Source of the DNA: Astragalus membranaceus
Lineage: Eukaryota > Streptophyta > Magnoliopsida > Fabales > Fabaceae
Direction of reading: 5' to 3'
DNA: 64,000 bases
NCBI GenBank assembly: GCA_039519185.1
Contig: CM076846.1
Span: 223,436,659 to 223,500,658, forward strand
Under the pieces are notes generated by a model. The model saw only the letters and a program-made list of their open reading frames with translations. It searched no databases and was not told where the DNA came from. Positions 46,000-59,280 of this stretch are shown piece by piece. A program made the position numbers and the translations under genes. Every line of letters begins with the position of its first letter. Positions within the stretch are counted from its first letter, which is position 1.

Positions 46000-48900
46000 T
46001 TAATTCCTGGGCTTCAAATCCAAACACCAACACCTATAGTCTGATCTTGATATGGCAAAAAGTTCATCTGGCGTGAGGTTGTCAACTTCCTTGGATTTCC
46101 AGCTATCAGACATGCTGTCCATGTTGTTACTTGAAGTCAACGCTCCAAAGCTTTCCTCGTGATGACTTTGGCCTCGTATTCTCTTATACAGTCTCATGAC
46201 AGATATACAATCTTCGTATGGGTCGTGGAAGCCCGATTGAATATCATAACTGCAGAGCAAAAGCACAATTTTCATTGGAGACAGGTTAAAACATTATTAA
46301 AGGATCATCATACTATGTTAGTAAAGTAGCTAATTGTATTGTAACTACGTGAAATGTAACTGCAGAAATGTTCGGGTAAGATACTCAGTTGAAAAAGATA
46401 GATGGTGTCAACTTAATTATAAAACAGAAAGGAAAACTCAAAATTGGGAGAAGCTTGAGGAAAAAATGTAACTTGCCCCAGATATGTTCGGGTAAGATAC
46501 TTGAGCGAATGGCTGGAGAAGTTTGTTTTCATCAGTGGACGGTACGTCGCGGTGTCCCTGCAATACACAAAAAATAAGCATAAGCAATATGTTAGCTTAG
46601 TAAATACAAAGATCTGCTCTCAAATCAGAAACTATACATTCAACGAGAAAAATAAATCAACATAGCAGACTTCAGTGTAAGAAAATTCCAAGTAACTGAA
46701 GTGAATAGTATGGATGAATAAAACTGGAAACTTAGTTATGTTAACATACAAACTGTTCGCTAGAACAACTAAACAATTCAATGAGTGAATTATACAATAC
46801 ACCTTAAAACCCTGTAAACGACAATAAAACAAGAACAGGGAATCCTTATAACCTTGTAGGTGACATTGGATATGGTGGATGATCTCCACGACAGAGTTCC
46901 TTTGCTGCTCCATGGCTGGCTGGATTACAGTTTGCTTACACTTGCCTTTATTACATATAGATTGGCAGCCAACGTGCCCGAGGAGCAGCACGAGTTGATA
47001 GCTTCATATCTAATTTTATTTTCATTCAGCCCCATACTCATGCCGCTCCGGCATGTTGCCTGCCGATCTATATGCAATGGAAAGAAACAGGTGTAAGTAA
47101 AGTGTATCCATAAGTTAAGTTCTCAGAGTATGATCCTAATGAAAAACCACTCCTCATAAATTCTTACACAAATTTGTAATAGTAACATAAACAATTTTAG
47201 TAAGCTTCAACCGCTTTCTTTGTTTTAGTGATTGCATTTTCTACCCTTCTCTAGTATTTTCTACTGATGCTCTGACCACTCATTCATGAGGTCAACTTGC
47301 CTTTTCAATCCCTTTTCTCCTTAGTCCCACTGATGCAAAGTGTCAGTGTCCTCGCATACATTATCAAGCAGTTTTTCTAGTGAATCCAGCCACAGACCAA
47401 CAAAAGAGCACTCACATAGAGCAGAAGGACTTAAGCAATTTCCAATAACTATTTTTCTTACTCATCAAAGGACAAGCACTTAATGGATGTACAGGAAATT
47501 AACTGAAAAGTTACTTTTGGAATGATTGAGCATAATTGAGTTAGTTACTCGCGAAACATCTACCTCAGCATGTGATCGGGATAATTCATTTTCAAGCAAT
47601 CTAAATCATGTGCCAAATCATGCCCCACAAGAAGTATGGCCTTTCCACCGTCCAATCTAACTTTGCTAATGGATTCTCCATTGTATAAAACTTGCAATAT
47701 CTTTTCCCGAACTTCCTTAAGTGGCATGGCATCTCGAAGATGTTCTTCTGTCAAGCCAGTTATATCATATCTGAAAAATATCAAGCAAAATCAACACCAA
47801 CATTCTATGTTTTTCCTTGTCCACCCTTCTCTTTGCCAATAAAGGAAAACAATCATAAAAAGATGAAGTACCTATAATTAGTAACAGGGATTTGAGGCTG
47901 TACATATGTGTGGAAGATTAAGTTCTCATCTTCATCAATCAAGCATACCCTAGCACAAAGATCCAGTGATCCATCACTTCCACCACCAACCATTTCACAG
48001 TCAATTGCAACTGCTCTGGTGCACCTTTCAGCATAGTTTTCATAAGGAGAACCCCCATATTCGATTTGGGCCATATAGGGTAATGTCTTTGTTCCCTGAA
48101 ACAGTTCCACAAACAAGGCAAACTTCGTTACAAATTAATGCCACACTAAATTAAACAAAAAACAGGAAACATAAACCGTAATCATCATAACATAATGTTT
48201 TACTTCATACAAACGCTTTAGGTTGTCAATAACCAACTTACTAGGAGAGCTGGGGAAGATAGGTGACACATTTCTTTATGCTCATTGAGTGACCCAGGAC
48301 TATCAAATAGTGTCAAGCAAAGTCTACAACCTCGTTCAGCGAAAATCGCTGAACAGAGTCCCTTTGGCAAAGGACCTAAAACATAAAGGAAACCAAAGGG
48401 CACAAGGAGAATGAAAAATGAGTTAAAACATTGCAAGCAACAATGCTGAGATTGGATCGAATACGCAATAACAATAACTAACCGGTGAGATGTTCCCTCA
48501 GAGATTCAAAGGATTTGCAGTGCTTTAGACAGACCCCACATTTTGGCTGATGAACAGAGTGATAAGAGATTTTCATGTGCTCAATAAGATGTTCTTTCTT
48601 CTTATATTGCTTATAGCATGCGGAGCATTTGTGTCTGAAGGAACAAGAGAGTTATTCTTAAAACAAGCAAAAATGAATTATCAAAAAAAAAACTAGCAAA
48701 AATGCAGGGAAATAATTCTACTCTGGGGTAGCCCATAGAAGATTCCATCTTTGTTTTTCTAATGAAATTTACAACATGCAATGGAGAGACCAAACAGTTA
48801 AAGCAAGTTTGGGCAATTATAATATTGAAGATACTCATTAGCACACACAAGCTAAAAAATAACTGGAATATTCGTACATGCCAAGAAAATAGGTAAAATA

Positions 48901-49037
48901 AATAAAATCCCAATTATTATGTTTGACTAGCTTTCAACTGAATATTCACAAAGCATGCATGGTGATCATAATGGAACTGAGGAGCGAAAAATAAACCTTT
49001 TGGTTTGGTTTAGAGGAGGATCTGCTATGGCGTCCAT
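46000..49037 (-). CDS. C2H2 zinc finger and DEDDh 3'-5' exonuclease (REX4-like)
   Basis: Seven exons on the minus strand: 49037-48997, 48634-48483, 48375-48242, 48095-47872, 47770-47564, 46557-46477 and 46249-46000, in frame, 362 residues. The N-terminal third has three C2H2-type fingers (CSACYKQYKKKEHLIEH, CGVCLKHCKSFESLREH, CRLCLTLFDSPGSLNEH). The exonuclease domain has ExoI AIDCEMVGGG, ExoII LVGHDLAHDLDCL and ExoIII GFHDPYEDC, so all D-E-D-D-h residues are present. It resembles plant exonuclease family proteins related to yeast Rex4/ISG20. The substrate is probably structured RNA, and the location nuclear or nucleolar, by analogy. The intron after exon 6 uses a GC donor (CTGGG|GCAAGT), required to keep the frame. 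The gene looks intact. Confidence 0.85.
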
Positions 49038-50260
49038 TTGGATAAAGTGCATGCTAAATTGAAGAACTGAACTTGAATGAACCTCTGCAAACCCTAACGC
49101 TATGGTGGAAGAAGACGCTATGAACTGAACTTGAAGTCAAAATATAACGTTGCAAAACCCTCGCACCATTTTTGTGCTAAAAAGGTGTTAGGATCCACTT
49201 CCACATTGATTAAGCGTACGATTACACCTCCAAATGCAAGCTCTGTATTTTGTAAAGGTGTTTGGATGTGTGAAGAAGAATTGATTTTGATGATCAAACT
49301 CAATTCTACTTGAAGCTACAAATCCTAGCTTTCATGGCAACACAAAATCAATTCTGTACTTGATTCTTGGCTAATCTTCCATCTTTTCCTTCACTACCCT
49401 TTGCATGCGTTTTAAATGTTCCAGTCCTTCTCTGTTGTTGTTTCCCCATTTCCTGGACTCTGTCAATAGGTTAGAGATGATGAAAGTTTGGGTTTGGGAA
49501 AGCTTTTGTCTTGGGCCTAAAGCTTTTTTATGACAAAAAGGCCCAAAGCTTTTAACTCTAACAACTTTATTAATAATAATAATAATTACAATTATAATAC
49601 TATACATCTTCAAAAAAACAATTATAATACTATAATCAATTCTAGTATTATAATTGTTCAACTCACTTTTAACTCACTTTTCAAACAAAAATTACGTTAA
49701 GTTCAACTCACTTTTAACTAAAATCAATTCTACAAATTCAAATTCCGTCAAATTCAATTTTCGTCAACGCAAAACCAAATACACTCTAAAAGTGTAGGAC
49801 AAGTCACATTAGTCCTCAAGGTCTTATTTAACACCAATCTAAATAAGCACTCCCCAGCAATAGTTTTGTGTATAAATATAAACAAATATAAACATATCTA
49901 AAATAAGTATAAATATGTCTAAAATAATAACTATATTTTAGCATTTATAGGTATTATTATACACCAAAAATTATAGTAATAGAAGCTCCATTTCTTAATT
50001 TACCAAAAAACAAACTACATTTCTTTTGAAAAATTGGGAGAATCTTACTTTGTCAAATTTTTGTGGTGCTTTTAGAGAGTAGTGTTTCTCACTACAAGGG
50101 TTTCGTCTTGCTTGGGACTCGAATGTTAGAAAGTTAGTGTGCTACTCTGATTCCCAACACTCCATTGAGGTGATTAAACAATCTAGTTTCAAGCACAACT
50201 AATATGAATCCATCATCCAAAATATAAAAGACATCATCAACTTCCACTGGTCAGTGAAGA
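49038..50260. other. Exonuclease promoter side and intergenic sequence
   Basis: No gene. Repeated words AATTGATTTTG/AAAATCAATTCT and TTTGGATGTG/ACCAAATACACT between 49257 and 49795 suggest a worn inverted-repeat element, with an inner GGCCTAAAGC/GCCCAAAGC pair. Borders cannot be set. Confidence 0.35.
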
Positions 50261-52152
50261 TGGTAACACCCTGAATTTTGACTTTCTTTGTGTGTATTAT
50301 AACTGTGTATTTATCTTATACAAAATAATAATTAGTTTCGTATCTAGAGTGTTTTAAAGAAAAATAATTTTGTAGAACCAACGAGAAATATTATAGTGGG
50401 TTATCAAAAAAAATTGAGCTAAAAAACTCTATCAAATTATAGCTAAAAAGTATTTGTCAATGTAAATTTGTACTGCACTAAAAAGTCCAAACTTATCATA
50501 AAATTTTGAAATTTAGATATTTGAGTTCTATAAAATATAAATGTCGAAAATAGTATCTGCAGAATTTTTTTACCTAAAAATAAGTCTTTTATTATTACCG
50601 AAAAACAAAATAAATAGATATAGAAATTGAGAGAGTGATGAACAAAGGAAAAAAAACTGTGCGTGTGAGTTTCACTTTGCCTACAAACCTACTTTTTTCC
50701 TCTAAAAATAGAGAGTTCAAGTCCTAAACAATTTGTAACCATTGTTGGTTGGGTTTGAGCACTCTCAGTACTCCTTGAATGAAATTTTGCTTATCGAAAA
50801 AAAAAAAAGAGCTTCACTCTCACTTTCATCATACACATGCGCAAGCAGATTAAAGAATCGCGTTTTCATTCTTTTCTCTCTTCTCTCTCCCTTTCCTTGT
50901 TTTTAAATTATTGTTTCTTGATTTTATTATTTTTTTTTCAAAAACAAGGAACCACATTTGACACTTTTAGACAACTTTCAAACATTTTTTTTACTTCCTC
51001 TCTTGCTTCACACACTAAATGATATAGATATTTTGCCCTTAGTTTTTTTTTCTCTTAAAAAAATTATGTGTTTTATTTTATTTTATTTTATTATATCCTT
51101 ACTTCTATCTTAGAATGTAGTTTAAGTAGAGTTTTAGTAAAATATTTTTTTAGTTATGAGTATAGTATATTAAGACATAGTTGTTTTTAATGAGTAATAG
51201 GTATTGAGGGAATCGAAGAAAGTGTCCGTCAAACTATTCTGGAACAATTTCATATCTAGTTTATCTGACTAACTATCGATAATTGATTTCACTAGAAAGT
51301 CAGTCATGTTTTGTAGGATTTGGTGATTATGTGTGGTGAATTTTGTTAGTCTTGATTGAGTTTGATGTGTGTCACTTATTATGTCTGTATATTATTATTG
51401 CTTGTGATTGTATAATATTATGTGTAACTTGTGTAACCATCGTGTTGCAAACTTGTGTACAAGTATTTCACCCCTTACATTTCAGATGGCAACGGGAGAA
51501 CCACTGGGTCACTCGGGCCACCGTCAGATTAGGTTTTTGAAGGACAAGGGAAATCCCATCTGGGAAATCGACACAATAGCTCAAACTTTAACCTATACTG
51601 GTATCGTACAGACGACAGATGGAATCGGGGGAGAACCCATGACCTCGATTACTTCTCACATGACCTTAGAGATTGAGTTACCCATGGATAGAATGATAGA
51701 TGCATTGATACCATGTGGGGTGATACTTGAGGTAGTAGTACCTGATGCCGTACGTAGTTCCTGAAGTTGCAGCCCCAGTCCCTGTTGTGCCTGAGTGGGA
51801 ACCATCAGATGGTTCCAATAGTGGTGGTACCATCGGGGATATCCCCAATGGTTATCATTAGTACTTATGGGATGTTGGGTTTTTTTGTGACTTTTTGGAG
51901 GTTAGGGTATAAGAGTTTCGTGGGATTTAAGATGGATTGTATTCTCTTATAACTCTATATTTTGAGGAAGTAACTATCAGGTATTTCGGTATAGTAACCT
52001 GACTGCTTAGGACTCAGCCTGACTTATGATAGATATAACCTCGTAGGACGTACTACCTTTTGGCTACTTTTGTGAGATGTGATATTTAGTTGTTAACCCT
52101 TTGTAAGCCTAAGAGCATGATCATGACCTGACAGACAGTGACCTATATATGA

Positions 52153-52222
<70 letters not shown>

Positions 52223-52404
52223 GATGTTGTATGATATGATTTTCCTTTGTATCTTCTCAAACATTTAGACAATTATTTTTACATAAGTTGAGAATTTGAA
52301 CTCATATCTACTTTGAATCAATACATTTTCAAAAGAAATTAGAAATGGGATTATTATTTAAGTGTAGCACCACTTTTAAAGGTTAGGAAAAAGGGGGTGT
52401 TACA
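50261..52404 (+). repeat. RE5 5' LTR
   Basis: A 2144-base LTR with ends TGGTAACACC / GTGTTACA. It contains a long TA microsatellite (about 52156-52220). A GC-richer open stretch at 51486-51764 (MATGEPLGHSGHRQIRFLKD...) is unusual for an LTR and has no domain I recognise. The partner LTR is outside the window, so the left border rests on the terminal inverted repeat. Confidence 0.65.
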
Positions 52405-52408
52405 ATAG

Positions 52409-52420
52409 TGGTATCAGAGC
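52409..52420 (+). other. RE5 primer binding site (tRNA-iMet)
   Basis: TGGTATCAGAGC, four bases after the LTR end, matches the initiator Met tRNA 3' end. Confidence 0.85.
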
Positions 52421-52588
52421 AGATCGAGTCTTTCGGGTAAAATTTGGGTTGTATGTATGCTATGTTTTTGCTTTGTGAACTCTGAAATTGTTTGGATTGT
52501 TTTCTATATGTTTTGTTGTGTGAACTCTGTGAAATATCTGGATTGTCTTCTTATTAGGTTCTAACTAGTATTACCTTATAGGAATTCA

Positions 52589-53548
52589 ATGGCTCATAGA
52601 AATGAACAATTAGATACTGGGAATACTGAAGGTGGAAATAACAATGCTGGGAATAACATGGATAGAGCTATTCAAGTTATGGCAGACATGGCGACATCCA
52701 TTGCACAACAAACTACTGCGAAGAATCAAAGAGATATTCGTAAACAACATAGGGAAGAGAAAGTTGCCAAGTCAAAAGGTTTGGTTGACTTTAGACGTCA
52801 TGATCCTCCCCAATTTCATGGAGAAACAGAACCAGAGAAAGCTGACTTATGGCTTCAAGAGATCGAGAAAATTTTCACGATGCTAAGATGCTCAGATGAA
52901 GCAAATGTTAGTTATTCATCTTACCCACTGCTTGGAGATGCAGAATATTGGTGGAGAGGAGGCCGACAGATAGTCGAAGCCAAAAACCAGGAAGTTACAT
53001 GGGAGGTATTTCGTGCTAAATTTTTAGACAAATATTTTCCTAGAAGTGCTAGGACTGCAAAGGAACAAGAGTTCCTGATTCTAAAATAAGGAGGAATGAC
53101 GGTCGGAGAATACGCGACAAAGTTTGAGTCGCTGGCAAAGTATTTTCGTTTCTTTCAGGATCAAGTTGATGAAGATTGGCTATGTGAAAGATTTGAAGGA
53201 GGACTGAGACTGAACATCAAAGAGTCAGTCTTACCACTTGAAATTCGGCAATTTCAACCGCTTGTGGAAAATGCAGAAAGATAGAGACAATGAAGGAAGG
53301 TGGAATCAACTGGGGAAATACAGGAGGGCTGTCTAGGTCCAGGTATCCAACACAAGGATGGAACCAGAAAGGGAAACAACCGTACAAAAAGCCTTATTCC
53401 CTGACCCTCGGGGAATAATCAGAATCAACAACCATATCGTCCGATAGCATCTGCTTTTGGAGGTGGACCAATTAGGAATCAAAATCCAGGACCCACTCGA
53501 CAATGTTTCAAATGTGGGAAGCAAGACCATATAGCTTACACTTGTCCC
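52589..53548 (+). pseudogene. RE5 gag with nonsense codons
   Basis: The N-terminal part 52589-53089 has the gag core (FRRHDPPQFHGETEPEKADLW, WEVFRAKFLDKYFP). It ends in TAA at 53087, where the family has Gln (FLILK-stop-GGMTVGEYA), consistent with CAA to TAA. It continues 53090-53284 (MTVGEYATKFESLAKYF) to another stop. A different frame from about 53395 gives the knuckle CFKCGKQDHIAYTC, leading into the pol frame. Not functional. Confidence 0.8.
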
Positions 53549-55254
53549 ATGAGGGGAGTTGTATGTTTCAGATGTGGAAAAATGGGACATATGCTGAAGG
53601 ACTGCATTGATCCGAAAGTTGAACCAGTGGAGAATAATATTAGAGCTGAAAGGCCAATGGCAAAAGGAAGAGTTTACACCATAAGTGGTGTTGAGACTTC
53701 TCAATCTAAAGATCTTATACAAAAAAATTGTGATATGGAAGGTAAGCTCTTAACCGTACGATTTGATTCTGGAACAACCCATTCTTTTATCTCTTTCGAT
53801 AGAGTGAAAGAATTAAACTTACCTGTTACATTATTGCCTTTTGATTTGATCGTTTCTACTCCAACTGCTAAACCTATAGTGGCAAATTCTGTGTGTCTAA
53901 ATTGTCCTATTGTTATCCATGATAGGAGATTTCTTGTCGATTTGATATGTTTGCCTTTAATGCAACTATATGTGATTTTAGGCATGGATTGGTTATCTTC
54001 CAACCATATCCTTTTGGACTGTGCACATAAAACTTTAGTTTTTCCCGACCCTAGGATTTCAGAATTTATATCTGCTAATCAAGCAATAACTTCATTGAAA
54101 GAAGGTGCTCAAGGTTATATGTTGTTATCTTCCTTAAAAGCGGAAAAAGAAGTTACTTTGAGCGAAGTACCAGTCGTGAAAGATTTTTCGGAAATATTTC
54201 CAAAAGATGTTCCTGGATTACCCCTTGTGCGAGATATTGAATTTTCAATCGATCTCATCCCCGGATCAGGTCCAATCTCTATTGCACCGTATAGGATGTC
54301 ACCTACGGAGTTAGCAGAACTGAAGAGTCAACTTGAGGATTTGTTGTCGAAGCAGTTCATTAGACCAAGTGTATCACCTTCGGGAGCACCAGTCTTATTA
54401 GTGAAGAAGAAACATGGAGGTTCAAGACTTTGTGTAGACTATCATCAATTGAAGAAAGTGACGATAAAGAATAAGTATCCTCTACCCCGCATTGATGATT
54501 TAATGGATCAACTTTGTGGAGTTGCTGTTTTCTCAAAAATTGACTTAAGGACGGGATATCACCAAATTAGAGTAAAACCCGAGGATATTTCAAAGACTGC
54601 GTTTAGGACTCGCTATGGGCATTATGAGTATTTGGTGATGCCATTTGGAGTAACAAATGCACCTGCTATCTTCATGGATTACATGAATCGGATTTTTAAT
54701 CCATTTCTCGATAAATCTATCGCCGTGTTTATTGATGACATTCTCATCTATTCTAAAAACTACGAGGATCATGAAGATCATCTTCGTCAAGTTTTGCAAA
54801 TTCTACAGGAGAAGAAGTTATACGCAAAGCTGTCGAAATGCGAATTTTGGATTGAGGAAGTTAAATTTTAGGTCACGTGATTACCAAAGAAGGAATTGCT
54901 GTGGACCCAGCAAAAGTGGAGCCTGTACTTTCATGGGAACGACCAAGATCGGTGACTGAAATTCGTAGTTTCGTTGGTTTGGCCGGATACTATCGGAGAT
55001 TTATAGAAGGATTTTCAAGGATAGTGGCGTCGTTGACTCAACTCACGAGGAAAGATCAACCATTTGTTTGGACCGAAAAGTGTGAAGAAAGCTTTCAAAC
55101 AATGAAGACGTGTTTGACAACATCACCAGTGTTCGTTTTACCACAACCAGATGAACCGTATGAAGTGTACTGTGATGCTTCACATCAAGGATTAGGTTGT
55201 GTTCTTATGCAGCATAGAAAAGTTGTAGCCTATGCCTTAAGACAGTTAAAGACT
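53549..55254 (+). pseudogene. RE5 protease, RT and RNase H start, frameshifted and split
   Basis: 53549-54871 begins with the second zinc knuckle CFRCGKMGHMLKDC. Protease follows with FDSGTTHSFIS and GMDWLSSN. RT follows with SRLCVDYHQLKKVTIKNKYP, FSKIDLRTGYHQIRV, MPFGVTNAPAIF and catalytic VFIDDILIYS. A single T is missing near 54868 (VKF-stop instead of VKFLGHVI). 54877-55254 carries the RT thumb/connection GHVITKEGIAVDP and RNase H start YCDASHQGLGCVLMQ, ending VVAYALRQLKT at the RE6 insertion. Confidence 0.85.
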
Positions 55255-56520
55255 TGTTGACTCTCTGTCATATGATGTAAGTTGTCCAATTTTAGGACCA
55301 ATTGTGCGGGTTTTTGATTGTATCGTAGTCGTTATCTGGGGATTTAGCTTTGTATTAGAGCATTGTGGTAGGAAGTCCTTTTGTAAGTCATTCCTTCAGT
55401 TTTGGAGTCAATTTGTACTTGAAGACTTCCAAACTGTTGTGGCATCATTCGGCGAACCAGACACTTGCCCGGAAGTGCAGTACAATTGGAAGGATTTTGG
55501 TTCTGTCTAATTTCGCGTCGCGACCAGGATGGTTCGCGTCGCGAAGGTAGCATGAAAAAGGAGGAATTCGTTTCTGTGCAATTTCGCGTCGCGACCAGGA
55601 GGGTTCGCGTCGCGACCAGCCCCTTTTCAGCAGCATCGCGTCGCGAAGGTATCGTGTCGCGTCGCGATGGAGACCAGAAATTAGGGTTTTTAAGGATTTT
55701 TTAGCGAAAACACGGGGACTTGGCCTTTGGAACGCGGCTAGGGTTTGGAGCAGCTTGGAAGTGCGATTTTGGGGTATTCTCTTCACTTGGGAACAAGGTT
55801 TTAAATACTTCTATGGCTTCTTCTATTGTTTTCTTCTTCTTTATCTTATGCTGCACTATTGTCACTATGTGTAACTAAGTCCTTTTGATTAGGGAGAGAT
55901 GATTCTCCCCAACCCTATCATGTGAATGCTTTGTTTAGAGTTAATTCAGTTATTTTGTTTGATTATCATTTGTTTAAACATCCTTGCTTAATGCTTTATA
56001 GTTACATATGATGATTATAATGGTTTAGGGTTGTAATCACCTAAGGGATTAGGGTTTGCATACTTGATATGATGTTTTAGATCATGAACTTGCAATCACC
56101 ATAGGAATGTGGGATTGGATTCATGAATTCTCTATTTCTAGAACTTAATGCTTTACCCTTTGGCATGACTCACCAAAGGAATTAGGGTAACTCTTAGGGT
56201 AATAGGGGTTTTGAGGCCAGGAATTGTCCTAAACCTAATATTGTGAATTGAATCTGGTATTTCAAACAAATAATGTGGAATTAACTGAAGGTCCATAAGA
56301 TAGGTGAGGGGAGATGATTCGACCCCTAATCGCTTTTCTCGTTATTTCAACAACCGTCTTTATTTTCACGTTACTAAATTCAAACTCAAATCAATTTTCA
56401 CAATCTAGAATTAATCAAATTTGCTATTGTTACAACACGCAATCCCTGTGGAATCGACCGGTACTTACCGTAATTTTATTACTTGCAACGTTTTCAGTAC
56501 ACTTGCTGAATTTCTTAACA
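55255..56520 (+). repeat. RE6 5' LTR
   Basis: 1266 bases. A cluster of CpG-rich palindromic words (TTCGCGTCGCGA, GTGTCGCGTCGCGA) lies at 55512-55668, about 260-415 bases from the LTR start. Near its end, AATCCCTGTGGAATCGACCG matches the corresponding position in other Athila-type LTRs. Confidence 0.9.
55512..55668 (+). repeat. TCGCGTCGCGA word array in RE6 LTR
   Basis: Six or so copies of TCGCGTCGCGA or close variants are separated by 8-60 bases. The 3' LTR copy (62971-63084) has lost two of them. CpG density here is far above the AT-rich surroundings. Confidence 0.8.
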
Positions 56521-56526
56521 AGTTTT

Positions 56527-56543
56527 TGGCGCCGTTGCCGGGG
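56527..56543 (+). other. RE6 primer binding site (tRNA-Asp)
   Basis: TGGCGCCGTTGCCGGGG, six bases after the LTR end. Identical to the RE1 site. Confidence 0.9.
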
Positions 56544-56687
56544 ATTGTTGATTTAGTTGTCAACAAGGCAAACGAGTTGATTCTTAGATTTTAGTTTTAC
56601 TTTTTGTTTTTATTTATTTAATTATTTATTTTTGGTACTCAGTGAATCTATTGGACTTGTTGACGGTTTGCTTAGTGTTTCAGAATT

Positions 56688-59259
56688 TTGTTTATGCGGG
56701 ACAAAACTGCGAGAGAATTGCTATTTGACCCAGAAATTGAAAAGACAGCAAAAGCAAACCGAAAGAAAGCAAAGCTAGCTAAGCAACAAGCTCAGAGAGA
56801 GTCACAGGTACACTCAGCTTCAACCTCTGTTAAGGAAAATTCTTCGACTGAAGAGGTAGAAATGGCTGAGAATCCACCTCCAAGACGCACTCTCGGTGAC
56901 TTCGGGAGGAGAAATCAGGGCGCTCAAGCATTCACTTTCCAACCAGTGGGAGTTGCCCAATTTGACATCAAATCTTCTGTGCTCACTGCCTTAAAATCAG
57001 AGCAGTTTTCAAGATCAGATGCAGAAGACCCCAACCAACACCTGTTCCAGTTTTATGAGATTTGTGGGACCACACATCCTGAGGTAATTAATGAGAACTC
57101 CAAGAAGTTGCGCCTGTTTCCATTCACACTAACAGGCAGGGCTAAGGATTGGTTGAACACCATACCAACAGGAACGGTGAACACTTGTGGTGAACTGGAA
57201 AACAAGTTCTTGGAACGATTCTTCCCAATCTCCAAGTTCATTAAAATGAGAGCAGAGATCTCAAACTTTGCACAAGGGGATTCTGAGTCCCTATATGATT
57301 CCTGGAAAAGATTTAAATTATTGCTAAAAAAATGTCCAGGGCATGGTATTGATGATTTTCTGCAGCTTCAAACTTTCTGTCATGGGTTGCGACCTCAGAC
57401 CAGAATGATGTTAGATGCCTCAGCTGGAGGATCTTTAGGCACTAAAACATGGGAAGAAGCAAAACAGTTGGTAGAAGATATGACTTCTAATGAGTACAGG
57501 ATCCAGAATGATCGTGGAGCTGTGAGTAAAAAGGGTGTGTTGGAATTGGACTCTAACAGTGCTGTGTTGGCCCAACAAAAGTTAATGTCTATGCAAATTG
57601 AAGCTCTTACTAAGCAGTTAACTACAGCTTGCGAAGTTGGTTCAAAGGCTCAAGCAACCGTTCAAGCAGTGCAAACGGGTGGGTGCAACTATTGTGGTAG
57701 AGAAGCCCATGAGGGTGATTGCGCAACTCATGGAGAAATGGTTGAACAGGCAAGTTACATGGGAAACTTTCAAAAGCAATGAGGGAGCCCATATTCTAAC
57801 ACCTACAATCCTGGGTGGAAGAATCATCCTAACTTCTCTTGGAAGAATAATGAGGCCTCAGTTTCAAACCAACAGCAGTCTCAAGCACCTGCTCAACAGC
57901 AAAAGAACCCTTCTCGGTTAGAAGATGCTTTGACCCAATTCATGCAAATGACCAAGAACACTTTCCAAGCCCAAGAACAAGCAATGAAAAACACGGGGAA
58001 GAATCATGAAGCTTCGATAAAGAACTTGGAGGTTCAGATTGGTCAGTTGTCAAAGCAACTTGCTGAGACATCCAATAGTGGGTTTCCTGCTAGTACTGTG
58101 GATAACCCTAAAAATGAGAGTTGTAACGTTATTTCATTAAGAAGCGGTAAAGAGGTGAATCCCGTTGAAGTGGAAAAACTCAGGCATGGAGAAAGATGTG
58201 CTGAAACTGAGGTGTTGAGGGAGGATTTCAAAAGGAAAGGTGAAGGAGTCGAAAATGAGTTGAGTAAAAAAAATGAGGGAGTTGTGAAGTCTAACCAAAA
58301 AGAAAGTTTATTTAATGAAAAATTGCAGGTTGACGAGAAGCCCAAAGAAACTCCTTCCTACATGAGGTTGCCATACCCTCAGTTGAGTAAGAAGAATCAA
58401 AAGGATGAGCAGTTCTCAAAATTCATGGATGTTTTCAAAAGCCTCCAAATCAACATACCATTTGCCGAAGCCCTGGAGAAAATGCCGGTCTATGCTAAGT
58501 TCATGACGCAATTATTGACAAAGAAGATGAAGTTCAAGGGAGATGAAACAGTGGCATTAACAGAAGAGTGTAGTGCCATTATTCAAAACAAGCTTCCTCC
58601 TAAGTTGAAAGATCCAGGGAGCTTCACCATACCTTGTGAGATTGGTGATGTTAAAATAGGGAAGGCCCTTTGTGATCTGGGAGCAAGAATTAATCTGATG
58701 CCCTTGGCTATGTGGAGAAAACTTGGCGGAGGGGAGGTTAAGCCAACCAACATGGCCTTACAACTTGCGGACAGATCTATAAGGCACCCTTATGGGGTTC
58801 TAGAAGATGTCCTGGTGAAGGTAGACAAATTCCTCTTCCCCGTGGATTTCGTGATCCTGCAACTTGACGGTGACAGTGGTGTCAAAAGCTCCGTTAATGG
58901 AGACAATGACATTCCATTCATTTTGGGAAGACCCTTCCTGGCTACCAGTAGAGCAGTGATTGACGTGGCCGATGGGACTGTGACATTGAGAGTCCAAGAT
59001 GAAGCTGTGACTTTCAATGTGCTTGAGTCCACCGCCCCGAAGAAGGAAAAGGAAGAATGCCACTGCATTGAGACCACTAATTACAAGATGGTTAAAAAAA
59101 ACCTACCACCCAACACTTGAGAAGCCACCTGCTGTTTGGAAGGACCTGAAGGAAGCTACAAGTACAGCTACCAAGAACTGTAAGATGGAAGTGGAGTATG
59201 CCAAGGGAGTGCTGGAAGAGGCACTGAAAAAGCTGAGTGCTCCACCGGAGCCAAACTGA
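56688..59259 (+). pseudogene. RE6 gag-protease, one nonsense codon and one frameshift
   Basis: It starts FMRDKTARELLFDPEIEK like RE4 gag. The gag core is KKLRLFPFTLTGRAKDWL and LENKFLERFFPISKF, with the knuckle-like CNYCGREAHEGDC. TGA at 57780 (QKQ-stop-GSPYSNTYNPGW) interrupts a frame that otherwise continues to 59120, probably CGA to TGA. The protease is KALCDLGARINLMPLA and FILGRPFLATSRAVI; note D-L-G-A-R where RE4 has D-L-G-A-S. An A8 run at 59094-59101 shifts the frame; the true tail (TYHPTLEKPPAVWKDLKEA to SAPPEPN) ends at TGA 59257-59259. Pol does not follow. Confidence 0.85.
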
Positions 59260-59280
59260 GTCATCTTCTGACAACCGTCA

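Noticed and set aside
57637..57921. 94-residue ORF overlapping RE6 gag
   Set aside because: It is an alternative frame across the gag nonsense codon; the conserved gag continues in the original frame after TGA.
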